A stretch of DNA of 64,000 nt from Nitrososphaerota archaeon (GTDB lineage: Archaea; Thermoproteota; Nitrososphaeria; Nitrososphaerales; JACPRH01): positions 1-64,000 of the forward strand of contig JACPRH010000006.1 in assembly GCA_016190055.1 (NCBI GenBank). Direction: 5' to 3'. Made by a program: the position numbers and the translations under genes. Below, one piece after another: positions 1 to 8,706 of this stretch. Below the pieces are notes generated by a model. It had not been told where the DNA came from. It did not search any database and saw nothing but the letters and a program-made list of their open reading frames with translations. Every line of letters begins with the position of its first letter. Position 1 is the stretch's first letter.

Positions 1-2
1 AT

Positions 3-200
3 TACGTCTCTCCCTTTCTCCTTTTGGTAATATTTACATTTGGGATTTTGGCAAGTAATCTGAATCAAACTCCTTGGACGTGCCATGACGCCATAACAGG
101 TACGAAGCAGTATATTAAACCATCTAAATTAGGACAGTGCCCGCATTTCCTTTCAACCACTTTTTTATCTCTGACAGAATATATAACTTGGTTTTACTGA
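3..200 (+). CDS. possible C-terminal end of a membrane protein (partial)
   Basis: The frame is open from the window edge to a TGA at 198-200 and has no start codon I would trust, so it may be the tail of a gene beginning to the left. The roughly 65 residues begin with a hydrophobic stretch, followed by a polar part with two cysteines. No family is recognised. A 65-codon open frame can occur by chance, so this is weak. Confidence 0.28.
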   Translation, partial: YVSPFLLLVIFTFGILASNLNQTPWTCHDAITGTKQYIKPSKLGQCPHFLSTTFLSLTEYITWFY

Positions 201-431
201 GTATTTTGTGTGTCTGCTTTCTTGGCCTTTGCTGTTTCTAGGACTTCTGCTTGTGTTAATGACCTGTTCCTAGGTTGGATATTCAGTCAGCAAATACCTC
301 TAGTCAAAGTAAGGAGTATCTAATCTTCGCCACCCGAAACTCAATACTCGGTTACAACACCGGGGAATAATAGAACGGGCTGGGAACTCTAACTGCTCAC
401 GATAAATACATGTCGTACTTGTATTACAGTG

Positions 432-647
432 ATGAGCGATACAGTATCTGTCAGACTACCCAAAGATATAGCGAAGAGGTTGGATGAACTCGCTAAATCA
501 CTTGATCGTTCAAAAACCTATATTGTCACAAAGGCTCTGCGAGAATACCTTGAAGAGTACGAGGACTACCTTATCGCTCTGAACCGATTAAACGACAAGA
601 ATGACCGCGTAATCTCTGAGAAAGAACTGGTCAAACTTGGGCCATAA
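432..647 (+). CDS. ribbon-helix-helix antitoxin (RelB/CopG type)
   Basis: This 71-72 residue protein starts with a ribbon-helix-helix DNA-binding domain: a short strand (TVSVRLP, about residues 5-11) followed by two helices with the AKRLDELAKSLDRSKTYIV pattern typical of CopG/RelB antitoxins. The acidic C-terminal helix would wrap the toxin. GTG at 429 or ATG at 432 could start it. A TATA-like ataaata lies about 25-30 bases upstream, which suggests a short leader. It overlaps the next gene by 11 bases, the standard antitoxin-toxin arrangement. RHH antitoxins usually repress their own operon. Confidence 0.85.
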   Translation: MSDTVSVRLPKDIAKRLDELAKSLDRSKTYIVTKALREYLEEYEDYLIALNRLNDKNDRVISEKELVKLGP

Positions 648-888
648 AATCCTCTACAAAGCCTCCGTTCGACAGGACCTCAAACAGATAGACTCAAAAA
701 ACGCGGAAAAGATAATCAACGAAATAAGAACCATCTTAGGAAGCAATCCACGAACCGGCGAAGCTCTCCAAGGAGAATTCAGAGGCCTCTTCAAACTCCG
801 AATCGGTGACTACAGTGTAATTTACGCTCTGATAGATGACGATGTACTCGTACTAAGAATCAGACACAGAAGCAACGCCTACGAATAG
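637..888 (+). CDS. RelE/ParE-family toxin
   Basis: An 83-residue basic protein of the RelE/ParE superfamily. It has an N-terminal helical pair (KASVRQDLKQID), then the diagnostic strand pattern FRGLFKLRIGDYSVIYAL and a final VLRIRHRSNAYE strand, matching RelE toxins that carry R/H residues near the C-terminus. RelE members cleave ribosome-bound mRNA, whereas ParE members poison gyrase; the short form and the C-terminal RHR fit RelE better, but this is inference. The start is a TTG inside the antitoxin reading frame, so the two are translationally coupled. Confidence 0.85.
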   Translation: MGHKILYKASVRQDLKQIDSKNAEKIINEIRTILGSNPRTGEALQGEFRGLFKLRIGDYSVIYALIDDDVLVLRIRHRSNAYE

Positions 889-1084
889 CAAGTCACACTC
901 CAGCATATACCATCAATAATCAGACTGTCAAACATTGATTTGATCGTCCTTCTACCGCATAATCCTCAACCTAAACTATACTACCAACTAAGAGCACACA
1001 CCGCGTAAAAACACGCAGAACAAAGCAAAACCCAACCCATTAACAACACCGACCTACAAGATCCTTATATTTTCAATGCGTATT

Positions 1085-1216
1085 CTTGGGGGATAATCTT
1101 GCAGCCAGAACCAATGCTTTCAACAAGCACTGCAGATCCGGAGCTTTGCTCCAAGCAGATCCATTAGAACCGTAATTGGATTCTTATGCTCTTTTCATTG
1201 CTTTATAACCTCCCCC
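1085..1216 (-). ncRNA. candidate structured RNA, copy A of a two-copy family
   Basis: The 181 bases at 1085-1265 match those at 31355-31535 over the same length, with long conserved blocks and diverged positions between. On the minus strand a TATA-like TATACTAT centred near 1243 lies about 27 bases before a GGGGGA, and the matching UCCCCC occurs at the other end (bases 1211-1216 and 1088-1093), so the proposed transcript closes on itself. Copy B has the same spacing. Copy A also contains a small hairpin (GGAGC-AAA-GCUCC). No known RNA family is recognised, and the strand is inferred from the TATA position. Confidence 0.45.
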
Positions 1217-1265
1217 TAGGCCGAGGCAAGCCCGCGTAATAGTATACTTTGTGAAGCACTGCAAG
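1085..1265. repeat. 181-bp dispersed repeat, copy A
   Basis: This is the left copy of a two-copy intergenic repeat. Blocks shared with 31355-31535 include cttgggggataatc, gctttcaacaagcactgca, tccaagcagatc, ctccccctaggccgagg and gcgtaatagtatac. The intervening bases differ, so this is an old duplication or a conserved gene family, not a recent copy. No open frame is shared by the two copies. The rest of the 889-1385 gap shows nothing else I can name. Confidence 0.8.
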
Positions 1266-1385
1266 TATTGCTAAACATCCGATATTTACCAGGGAGATGA
1301 CAGAACCGGTTGAAACTGGGAATACATTATTAATAGACCGTTCACTGGATGCATAATAATTGGTTGGGCGAGGAGGTTGAGCTGA

Positions 1386-3011
1386 ATGCCTCTGCTGAAT
1401 TTAGGGTGGCGGGAAGATGAGCCGTTTCAAGTCGACGCTGATACAGTAGCGACTGGAAGAACCTGCATTTTAGGTGCTAGTGGAAGCGGTAAGAGCTATA
1501 CTGTTGGGGTTCTCTGTGAGGAGCTTTGCAGAAACAAGGTTCCGTTCATGCTCATCGATACAGAGGGAGAGTACTCCGGGCTGAAGGAGAAGTATGAGGC
1601 TGTTCGGATAGGCGACGACGAACAGTGCGATCTTAAGTGGGGTGAATTTGACGTTCAGGATCTGGCGAGTAGGGCGCCTGATATACCTCCTCTGATAGTT
1701 GATCTCTCAGAAGCGGATAATCCCCGGGAAAAGATTGGGTCGCTGCTCTCAAGAATCTACCGGGAGATATCAACGCGAAGAACACCGTACCTAGTGATCC
1801 TGGAGGAGGCTGACAAATTCGTGCCTCAAGCAGGCGACAGGCTGCAGATATTCGACGAAATTGCGAGGAGGGGACGTAAACGCGGGCTTGGACTCGTAAT
1901 ATGCACCCAACGGCCATCGCTGGTAGACAAGAATATACTGAGCCAGTGCGGGAACCAACTGATCGGGAAACTGGTCATCAATAATGATCTTCAAGCGGTG
2001 TCCCAATTCTTTCCCGGAAGAGGACTGCCAGAGCAGTTAACCACTCTAACAAGAGGAGAATTCTACGCAACAGGCGGGTTATCCCCCATCGCTCCTGCCC
2101 GCATAAAGATTAGGACAAGAGAGACATCAGACGGCGGCATCACACCAAAGCTCGCCGACAAACCGAAGTTGAAAGCGTACGAGACCTTCACTCGTCTTCC
2201 ACCAAAAACACCTGTTCCAGTCGCAGTTGAACCGCTGCCTGCGAAACCCGGTGAACGCATCGCTCAGAATACTGACTTGAGCACTGAGAAGGAGCATCTT
2301 GGCCTCCAGCCGCTGATTAACGCCTCAGAAGTACCTTTGATAGTTAAGCGTGAGAAGAGCTTTATGATCTTCGGTGAGGAGGAGGTGGTCGCCGAAGTCA
2401 AATCAGCTTGGCGACCCATTGTAAAGGTCGGCGTAAGTGTCAAGGTCGGTGTGGTGAAGAAGAGGTTTGAAACCCTGTTCTTTCTCCTAGACGGAGTCAC
2501 GGGACAATGCGTCGAGTTTACTGATAAACTGGTCTTCAGAGAAGGATTAAACCGACTCATAGGTTTGAGTGCGCTGCAGATAGAGCTGCTGAGAGCCCTT
2601 CCACCTGACAGCGATTCCAGCTTCATCGAGATCGCAGGCCGCATCGGAGTGTCTGACGATATGGTGCGCAAAGAAATCAGGCTTCTTGAGAAAAGAAGAC
2701 TTGTACGGGCATCCCGAAAAGGGCGAATGAAGATGTTTCGAAGAACAGCCGATCTACCAAGAGTAAAGATGGATAAGAGAGAGATAGAGCTAGATGCAGT
2801 AAATGTCTCCGAGAAAGATCTAGACGGCATTACCGTAAAAAAATCCGAGGTAAAAGAAGTGATCGAAGGACTGTTTGACCAGCACAACTTGGAAAGCTTC
2901 GAACCGTTCTCCTACCCTCTATACCGCGTGAAACTACTCTTAGGCCAGAAGAGCAGAACAGTCTGGATAGACGGCAGAACCGGCAAAAACATTGAGCCCA
3001 GACCTGCATAG
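1386..3011 (+). CDS. HerA/DUF87-type ATPase with C-terminal winged helix
   Basis: A 541-residue P-loop ATPase. The Walker A motif GASGSGKS is at 30-37, a conserved LIDTEGEY block follows at 57-63, the Walker B strand with EE (VILEEADKF) lies near 137-145, and a TQRPS sensor motif follows. This order matches the HerA/FtsK-like DUF87 family, whose members pump or translocate DNA or proteins as hexamers. Residues after about 400 carry a winged-helix-like segment (IEIAGRIGVSDDMVRKEIRLLEKRRLVR). A strong ribosome site (ggaggtt) lies eight bases before the ATG. The gene stands alone with no NurA partner nearby, so a DNA-repair role is not supported by context. Confidence 0.8.
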   Translation: MPLLNLGWREDEPFQVDADTVATGRTCILGASGSGKSYTVGVLCEELCRNKVPFMLIDTEGEYSGLKEKYEAVRIGDDEQCDLKWGEFDVQDLASRAPDIPPLIVDLSEADNPREKIGSLLSRIYREISTRRTPYLVILEEADKFVPQAGDRLQIFDEIARRGRKRGLGLVICTQRPSLVDKNILSQCGNQLIGKLVINNDLQAVSQFFPGRGLPEQLTTLTRGEFYATGGLSPIAPARIKIRTRETSDGGITPKLADKPKLKAYETFTRLPPKTPVPVAVEPLPAKPGERIAQNTDLSTEKEHLGLQPLINASEVPLIVKREKSFMIFGEEEVVAEVKSAWRPIVKVGVSVKVGVVKKRFETLFFLLDGVTGQCVEFTDKLVFREGLNRLIGLSALQIELLRALPPDSDSSFIEIAGRIGVSDDMVRKEIRLLEKRRLVRASRKGRMKMFRRTADLPRVKMDKREIELDAVNVSEKDLDGITVKKSEVKEVIEGLFDQHNLESFEPFSYPLYRVKLLLGQKSRTVWIDGRTGKNIEPRPA

Positions 3012-3120
3012 GATACACGGTTTAATGCCGAGTGATGCGCCTCATTTGTCACTCCTAGCCATCAGTAAATGAAGCAAGGCAAAAGAAACAAACAAATGTA
3101 TCCTTGTCTAAAGTAGAGGC

Positions 3121-4500
3121 ATGGCTACTACCAGTCGCAAACGGTTATTCGGCACCAGCGGTATCCGAGGAATTCCCGGTCAAGACATTACATTAAATTT
3201 CGTCACCGAGATGGCTCAAGCTGTCGGAACATTCTTCGAAAAAGGCCCCATCCTAGTCGGTCACGACACTAGGCATTCTGGCCCAACTTTAGCTAAAGCC
3301 GTTGCAGCAGGGCTTATGAGTGTCGGCCTCGATGTCGGGGAAGCCGGTCTGCTCCCAACTCCTGCGCTCCAGTACTGCGTCAGAAACATGGAGTACAACG
3401 GCGGCATAATGATCACCGCATCACACAACCCGTCCCAATACAACGGGATGAAGGTGTCGGGAAGCGACGGAATAGACACCACCCGAGACGAAGAGCAGAT
3501 AATCGAAAACATCTACTACGACAAGAAGTTCAGATTAGCCGACTGGAAAACCGTAGGCAACTCCTTCCAAGACACAAAAACCATCCGAACCTACAGCGAA
3601 GCCATCCTATCACAAGTAAATGTCGACGAGATACGGAAACGCAACTTCCGAGTAGTAGTCGATCTCGGCAACGGAGCCCAGTGCGTAGCCGCCCCCTACA
3701 TCTTAGAGCATCTGAACTGTAAACCAATTTCCCTGAACGCTCAGCCTGACGGTGATTTCCCGGGGCGAGGCGCCGAACCCACCCCAGACGTGCTTAAAGG
3801 ACTCTCAGAGGCCGTTAAAACCTACGGCGCCGACATCGGCGTAGCTTACGACGGTGACGGTGACCGAAGTCTCTTCTGTGACGAGAAGGGAGTAATACAT
3901 TACGGCGACCGCTCAGCCGCTCTGCTCACCGACTATATTCTCACCCAAAATCCCGGAGCCCTAATCGTAACTACCGTCAGCGCCTCTCAGGCGATTGATG
4001 ACATTGTTGAAGCGCGAGGCGGCGAAATCTTCAAAACTAAGGTGGGTAGTGTAGATGTTTCAAACGCGATGGTTGAGCGCAAAGCGCTCTTCGGACTAGA
4101 AGAGAACGGCGGCTGCTTCTATGCCCCACATATCCCGGTAAGAGACGGAGCAATGACCTCAGCATTAATCCTCGAAGCGATGGCGAAGAGCAGCAAACCA
4201 TTCTCAGAAATGCTGAACAGCCTCCCCAACTACCAGCAGCGAAAAGCAAAGTTCGAGTGCACGAGCGAAAAAGTACCCCGAGTAATGGAGCGGATAGCCG
4301 CCTACGCCAAAGGCAAAATAGAAACAATCGACGGCCTAAAAATCTGGCCAGACGACAAAACCTGGATTCTCCTCCGACCAAGTGGAACAGAACCTGTCCT
4401 ACGTGTCTTCGCAGAATCAGACCGAAAAGACAAACTCGACGCGATGATCAACGAATACTCAGAAGTCGTAAAAGACACATTAAAACGAACAAGCAGCTAA
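3121..4500 (+). CDS. glmM: phosphohexomutase (phosphoglucosamine/phosphomannomutase type)
   Basis: A 459-residue alpha-D-phosphohexomutase that interconverts sugar 1- and 6-phosphates. All four family signatures are present: the phosphoserine loop TASHNPSQYNG with catalytic Ser101, the metal loop DGDGDRS (Asp244, Asp246, Asp248), the sugar-binding GLEENGG near 325, and the phosphate-binding RPSGTEPVLRV near the C-terminus. The full length equals the archaeal family norm. Substrate (glucosamine or mannose) cannot be decided from motifs; archaeal GlmM is the closest guess and would feed UDP-GlcNAc synthesis. A second, diverged paralogue lies at 6077-7399. Confidence 0.85.
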   Translation: MATTSRKRLFGTSGIRGIPGQDITLNFVTEMAQAVGTFFEKGPILVGHDTRHSGPTLAKAVAAGLMSVGLDVGEAGLLPTPALQYCVRNMEYNGGIMITASHNPSQYNGMKVSGSDGIDTTRDEEQIIENIYYDKKFRLADWKTVGNSFQDTKTIRTYSEAILSQVNVDEIRKRNFRVVVDLGNGAQCVAAPYILEHLNCKPISLNAQPDGDFPGRGAEPTPDVLKGLSEAVKTYGADIGVAYDGDGDRSLFCDEKGVIHYGDRSAALLTDYILTQNPGALIVTTVSASQAIDDIVEARGGEIFKTKVGSVDVSNAMVERKALFGLEENGGCFYAPHIPVRDGAMTSALILEAMAKSSKPFSEMLNSLPNYQQRKAKFECTSEKVPRVMERIAAYAKGKIETIDGLKIWPDDKTWILLRPSGTEPVLRVFAESDRKDKLDAMINEYSEVVKDTLKRTSS

Positions 4501-4579
4501 CCTATCCATCTCAGCTGAAACCTGCCTATACGCTGGTTGCTTACTCATCAGCGTAACCACCTACTTTATCTATATTCAG

Positions 4580-5054
4580 TTGAAGACATCACTGAATAAC
4601 CAGATGATTCCGGCGCCTATATTGGGTTTCGCATTGCACGCTGGGACCTCCATTATCGTATCGGGATTGAACATGTTACTCTTAACCGGGGTCTTGATCA
4701 TAATTCTTTCAGGAATTAAGTACGGTCGAATTAAGACAGGCGACAACCTCAAAACTCATCGCAACTACATGACCGCCGCAACTATCGTTACCATCGCAGG
4801 AATCATTATTGTGATGCTTCCTGCTTTCTACCGCTACTACACAGATCCAGACGTAGCGTTTTACTCAACACTCTCCATATCCACGTTAATCCACGCCAGC
4901 TGTAAGCGGCCCAGCATTACTGCTAGGGATACTCTTTAGTCTCCATAAGTTGCCCAGAAATGTAAAACCGTGGATGCGTTTAACAGTGATACTATGGATA
5001 TCCGCCATCGCTGTAGGCATAGTTCTGTTTATCCAAATGCTGGCTGCGGTGTAA
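4580..5054 (+). pseudogene. DUF420-like membrane protein with a frameshift
   Basis: From a TTG at 4580 the frame encodes two or three hydrophobic helices and the H-rich pattern (KTHRNYMTAATI, LIHAS) typical of the small DUF420 membrane family. It then falls into an unrelated tail ending at 4939. Removing one base near 4901 (the T after the HAS codons) joins it to the +1 frame, which continues VSGPALLLGILFSLHKLP and ends in another transmembrane helix at 5054. The restored protein is about 157 residues with four helices, the usual family size. Either the gene is freshly broken or this is a sequencing or assembly error. Confidence 0.6.
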
Positions 5055-5100
5055 CTCAACAGTCCAGAATATGTCATCGAGGCGTTCAAGCAAGCTTGAG

Positions 5101-6111
5101 CTAGCTAAGATGAATCCAGCCCTTTCGCTCAATTTCGAAGCTACGCGAATCGTCAGTAAACACTACTTGTCCATTTTCAGAAGTTACTTTTCCAATCTCT
5201 ATTAGGCGTTGCCCTAACTTCTCGGCTGTTTGCTTAGCCCATCTCAACTTATTCTCAGGGATTGTGGCCACAATCTCATACTCTTCTCCGCCATAAAGAA
5301 CAGCCGCGTCCAAATCAAGCCCAATCTTTTCAGCCGCGTCACTAAGCCCCTGATCAACCGGCAACCTAGATATCTCAAAGCCTACTTCACTCGCATCAGC
5401 AAGCTGATGAAGCGACAAAGCTAATCCATCACTCGAATCAATTGAGGACGACAATAATTCTTCCGCAGTCAACTCTATCCCCAGCTGCAACCGAGGAGTA
5501 GGCAACAAAACAGATGATACTGCCAGACTCCACAATTCCTCAGGAACCTTAAACCCCTCCTGCAGAACCTTAAGCCCAACCGACTGATACCCGAAGGGTC
5601 CAGTCACAACTACTCGGTCCCCGGGGGCTGCACCTCGCCGCTCCGTAATTCTCTTAGCAAAACCTAGCATGCAACAGTCGATAACAACATCGTCAGCCTC
5701 GTTAGTATCCCCGCCCACAATGTTGAAGCCAAACTCGTCACGAGCCTCCTTGAAACCTCTAGCCATTTCCTTAACCTCCTTCAGAGTTATGGTAGACGGT
5801 AAAGCTAGGGACAGAAGCACAGCTTGAGGCTGAACCCCCTTAGCGGCGAAATCACTCACACAGGCCACAATGCTTTTTCTAGCCATCTGCCAAGTCTCCA
5901 TTCCCTTCGGAACATCGGTCTTCCGAACCAACATGTCAGTCTTGGCCACCAAATCACCCTCGCCGCGCGGCAGAACCGCTACATCATCCCCGATCTTCGA
6001 GTAAGGTGAGGCAGGCTGGCCGACAGTTTCCAAAATAATCCGTATCACATCATACTCATCAGGCTTCACAGTCTGATCAGCCCTCCTGAAGAATCTTGAC
6101 GATTTTCTCAC
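5101..6111 (-). CDS. thiL: thiamine-monophosphate kinase
   Basis: A 336-residue ThiL that phosphorylates thiamine monophosphate to the active diphosphate with ATP. The N-terminal GDDVAVLP loop, KTDMLVRKTD, the conserved GVQPQAVLLSLALP strand, VGGDTNEADD and the later SIDSSDGLALSLHQLA block are all in family order (AIR synthase/ThiL fold, metal-binding aspartates in GDD, GGDT and SSDG). The start overlaps the end of the upstream phosphohexomutase by 35 bases, so the two are cotranscribed and coupled; the first 15 or so residues could be over-called. Confidence 0.9.
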   Translation of the reverse strand: MRKSSRFFRRADQTVKPDEYDVIRIILETVGQPASPYSKIGDDVAVLPRGEGDLVAKTDMLVRKTDVPKGMETWQMARKSIVACVSDFAAKGVQPQAVLLSLALPSTITLKEVKEMARGFKEARDEFGFNIVGGDTNEADDVVIDCCMLGFAKRITERRGAAPGDRVVVTGPFGYQSVGLKVLQEGFKVPEELWSLAVSSVLLPTPRLQLGIELTAEELLSSSIDSSDGLALSLHQLADASEVGFEISRLPVDQGLSDAAEKIGLDLDAAVLYGGEEYEIVATIPENKLRWAKQTAEKLGQRLIEIGKVTSENGQVVFTDDSRSFEIERKGWIHLS

Positions 6112-7399
6112 GATACTGCTTCATTAGGCCGACGGCCTCAGCCTCGGATCTAGCTTCAACCGATATCCTAACAATATCTTCTGTTCCTGAAGGTCGAACA
6201 AGAACCCATGCGCGACCCGGCTTCCTTAACTTGACCCCGTCAATAGTCTCCTTCTCCCCCGGCTCCTCCTCACTCAGAATCTTGACTACTCGGAGAGCGT
6301 TTTCGCGGATGCACGGAATCTTTTCTCTCAGGCTGTAATACTTCGGCAAGCCTTCGATGATACTTTTCAGCCCTCCCGATTGATGCACAGCCTTAGCTGC
6401 GAGAGCTGATGCGAGAAGGCCGTCGCGGCAAAGGTTGAATTCAGATAGAATTAGGCCGCCGCTGCTTCCCTCGCCGCCAATCTTGATCTTCTCTTCAAGC
6501 ATTCGCCGCACAACATTAGCCTCTCCGACTTTGCTGGTGACTACTCGGTGACCGGCTTCTTCAACCAGCTGCTCAACCGCTGAGGAGGTGTCGATGCTGG
6601 CAACAACATCCTCCATCGCCCCGATATCCGCAAGATGCTTCAGGTGAAGAAGCAGAGTGTAATCCGCAGGAAGCTTCAAGCCATCGCTATCCATGAAGAC
6701 GACTCGGTCAGCATCGCAGTCATAAGCCACCGCAAAATCAACTCCACTGCTCTTAACCAAGTCGGAAAGAGCTTTAAGCGGATCCCTAGTCGGATCCATA
6801 TCTCGAGTAAAAACCCCGGGTGAACCGTTAACAGTCATTACTCGGCAACCTAGTTCACGGAAAACTCTGGGGGCGACGAGGCTTCCAGCTCCGCCTCCGA
6901 GATCAAGCGCAATCTTCAACCCTGAACAGCTTCCTCGACCAACATACTCAACAATATCTGAAGGATACCGCGGCTCAACAAGGAAAACTCGCCCAACCTT
7001 CAATCCCTCCTTAGGTGTCTCAGCAATCTTGAGAAGCTGGTTCAGCTCGTCCTCAAAGATGCCGCGCCCACCCTTCAAAACAAACTTCGCACCATTCCAC
7101 TCAGGCGGATTATGAGATGCTGAAACTATGAGGCCCCCGTCAATCTCCTGCTTCCTAACCTCACGGAAAACAGCAGGCGTAGATGTGACCCCGAGGTCGA
7201 ACACGGTGCAACCGGCACCGAGCAACCCAGAGATCACTGCATCCGAAGCCATCTTCCCAGTAGATCTGGTGTCACGGCCGACCGCGCACCTCTTTCCTCC
7301 AATGAACTCTCCGAAGGCCCTGCCAATCCTAACATAATCCTCAGCGGTGAGATCTTGACCTATGATTCCTCGAATGCCCGAGATAGAGATGACCGTCAA
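6077..7399 (-). CDS. glmM: second phosphohexomutase (phosphoglucosamine mutase-like)
   Basis: A 440-residue paralogue of the enzyme at 3121-4500. The catalytic loop is SASHNPPEWNG (Ser95). The metal loop reads DCDADR (227-232), with Cys and Ala where the other copy has Gly. A GEGSSGG sugar loop and RPSGTEDIVRISVEA complete the site. The metal aspartates are retained, so it should be active. It precedes thiL with a 35-base overlap. Two family members so close together suggest different sugar substrates, for example glucosamine against mannose/glucose phosphate, but which is which cannot be read here. Confidence 0.82.
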   Translation of the reverse strand: MTVISISGIRGIIGQDLTAEDYVRIGRAFGEFIGGKRCAVGRDTRSTGKMASDAVISGLLGAGCTVFDLGVTSTPAVFREVRKQEIDGGLIVSASHNPPEWNGAKFVLKGGRGIFEDELNQLLKIAETPKEGLKVGRVFLVEPRYPSDIVEYVGRGSCSGLKIALDLGGGAGSLVAPRVFRELGCRVMTVNGSPGVFTRDMDPTRDPLKALSDLVKSSGVDFAVAYDCDADRVVFMDSDGLKLPADYTLLLHLKHLADIGAMEDVVASIDTSSAVEQLVEEAGHRVVTSKVGEANVVRRMLEEKIKIGGEGSSGGLILSEFNLCRDGLLASALAAKAVHQSGGLKSIIEGLPKYYSLREKIPCIRENALRVVKILSEEEPGEKETIDGVKLRKPGRAWVLVRPSGTEDIVRISVEARSEAEAVGLMKQYREKIVKILQEG

Positions 7400-7490
7400 T
7401 CTACACTACAGCGGAGAAGTAGGTAAGTCGGGGAGAAAAAAAGGTTGGTTCGAAAAAGATTAACCATACCGGCCATATTTACACAACGGA

Positions 7491-8630
7491 ATGAAAGTTC
7501 GAGACGGTACGAGCCTTATCCTGACGTTGCTTCTTCCTTTACTAGTGTTAGCATTAATCATCTCTATTCATCAGCCCGCGCAGGCTCAAACACCTTACCA
7601 CTGGCTCACCCTTCCCCCGATGCCTACGCCTAGGACCGAGGTAACCTCCGCCGTTATAGGGAACGATGTCTACGTCATAGGAGGCGCACAAGAAGGACCA
7701 GTAGCCTCGAATAAGGTCGAAATCTTCAACATGGATAACAGGAGCTGGCGAAACGGCCCTCCACTACCTGCTCCGCTACACCACGCTGTAGCAGTCAACT
7801 TCCAAGGCAAAATCTATGTTCTCGGAGGCTACTTGGACGGCTGGATATCCGTCAACACCACATACGTTTACGATCCGAGTGATGGTCGTTGGCGCGACGG
7901 GCCAAAGATACCTGGAGCCAAAGCGGCCTTCACTGCCCAAGTTATCGATGACCGCATCTACACCTTTGGCGGCGCAACAACAAAGATCGTCAACGGCCGC
8001 CTAACCCAAGAGGTTCTAAACACCACCGAATACTACGACGCGGAAACGGGCCTATGGAGAACCGCGAGCCCACTGCCGACTCCTAGAGAACACTTAGCAT
8101 CAGCCGAAATCCAAGGAAAAATCTACGTGATAGGCGGAAGAAAACTCACATTAGAATCTAACAGCAACATCAACGAGGAGTACGACCCTAAAACCGACAC
8201 ATGGACAGAAAAAGCGCCGATGCCCACAGCACGCGGAGGCATTGCAGCCGCCACAATAGGCACAAGAATCTTCGTATTCGGAGGCGAAGCAACCACCGGC
8301 ACCTACAACACAGCCGAAATGTACGATCCAGCCAAAAATACATGGGTAAAGATTGATCCAATGCCGACTGCACGCCACGGATTAACCGCCCAAGCAGTAC
8401 GAGGCGGCATCCTAGTTGTCGGAGGTGGGCCGCAACCGGGCTTCACTTACAGTGGAGTAAACGAACTTCTCGACCCCGACTCCGCGGAAGAACTCGCAAG
8501 TCCAGCAACCTCTTCAGACAATAAACTAACCTTGGGTAATGTCGGGCTTCTAGTAATACTCGGCGCAGGCATCATAATCTTAATGGTTGTTTCAATGCTT
8601 CTATATCTGAAAAAACCACGTACCGGCTAG
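7491..8630 (+). CDS. secreted Kelch-repeat protein with C-terminal membrane anchor
   Basis: A 379-residue surface protein. Residues 1-32 form a signal peptide ending near AQAQ. At least five Kelch repeats follow, recognisable by recurring double-glycine strands (YVIGGAQEG, YVLGGYLDG, YTFGGATTK, YVIGGRKL, FVFGGEAT) paired with downstream W residues and MPTPR/MPTAR loops, which together form a beta-propeller. A hydrophobic helix (about 347-371) and a basic tail (LKKPRTG) anchor the C-terminus in the membrane. Kelch propellers bind proteins or sugars; no catalytic residues are evident. It is divergent from the gene to its left, and the intergenic space would hold both promoters. Confidence 0.85.
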   Translation: MKVRDGTSLILTLLLPLLVLALIISIHQPAQAQTPYHWLTLPPMPTPRTEVTSAVIGNDVYVIGGAQEGPVASNKVEIFNMDNRSWRNGPPLPAPLHHAVAVNFQGKIYVLGGYLDGWISVNTTYVYDPSDGRWRDGPKIPGAKAAFTAQVIDDRIYTFGGATTKIVNGRLTQEVLNTTEYYDAETGLWRTASPLPTPREHLASAEIQGKIYVIGGRKLTLESNSNINEEYDPKTDTWTEKAPMPTARGGIAAATIGTRIFVFGGEATTGTYNTAEMYDPAKNTWVKIDPMPTARHGLTAQAVRGGILVVGGGPQPGFTYSGVNELLDPDSAEELASPATSSDNKLTLGNVGLLVILGAGIIILMVVSMLLYLKKPRTG

Positions 8631-8706
8631 CCGATTGTTAGCATGCTGATAAACAGCGACAATCCTTGAATGTTTTTATCATCTTCACTATAAGTATAAT
8701 CTTGGA

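Noticed and set aside
2264-2887. 207-codon open frame on the minus strand inside the HerA-like gene
   Set aside because: It is serine/leucine-rich shadow sequence of a gene with clear Walker motifs on the other strand.
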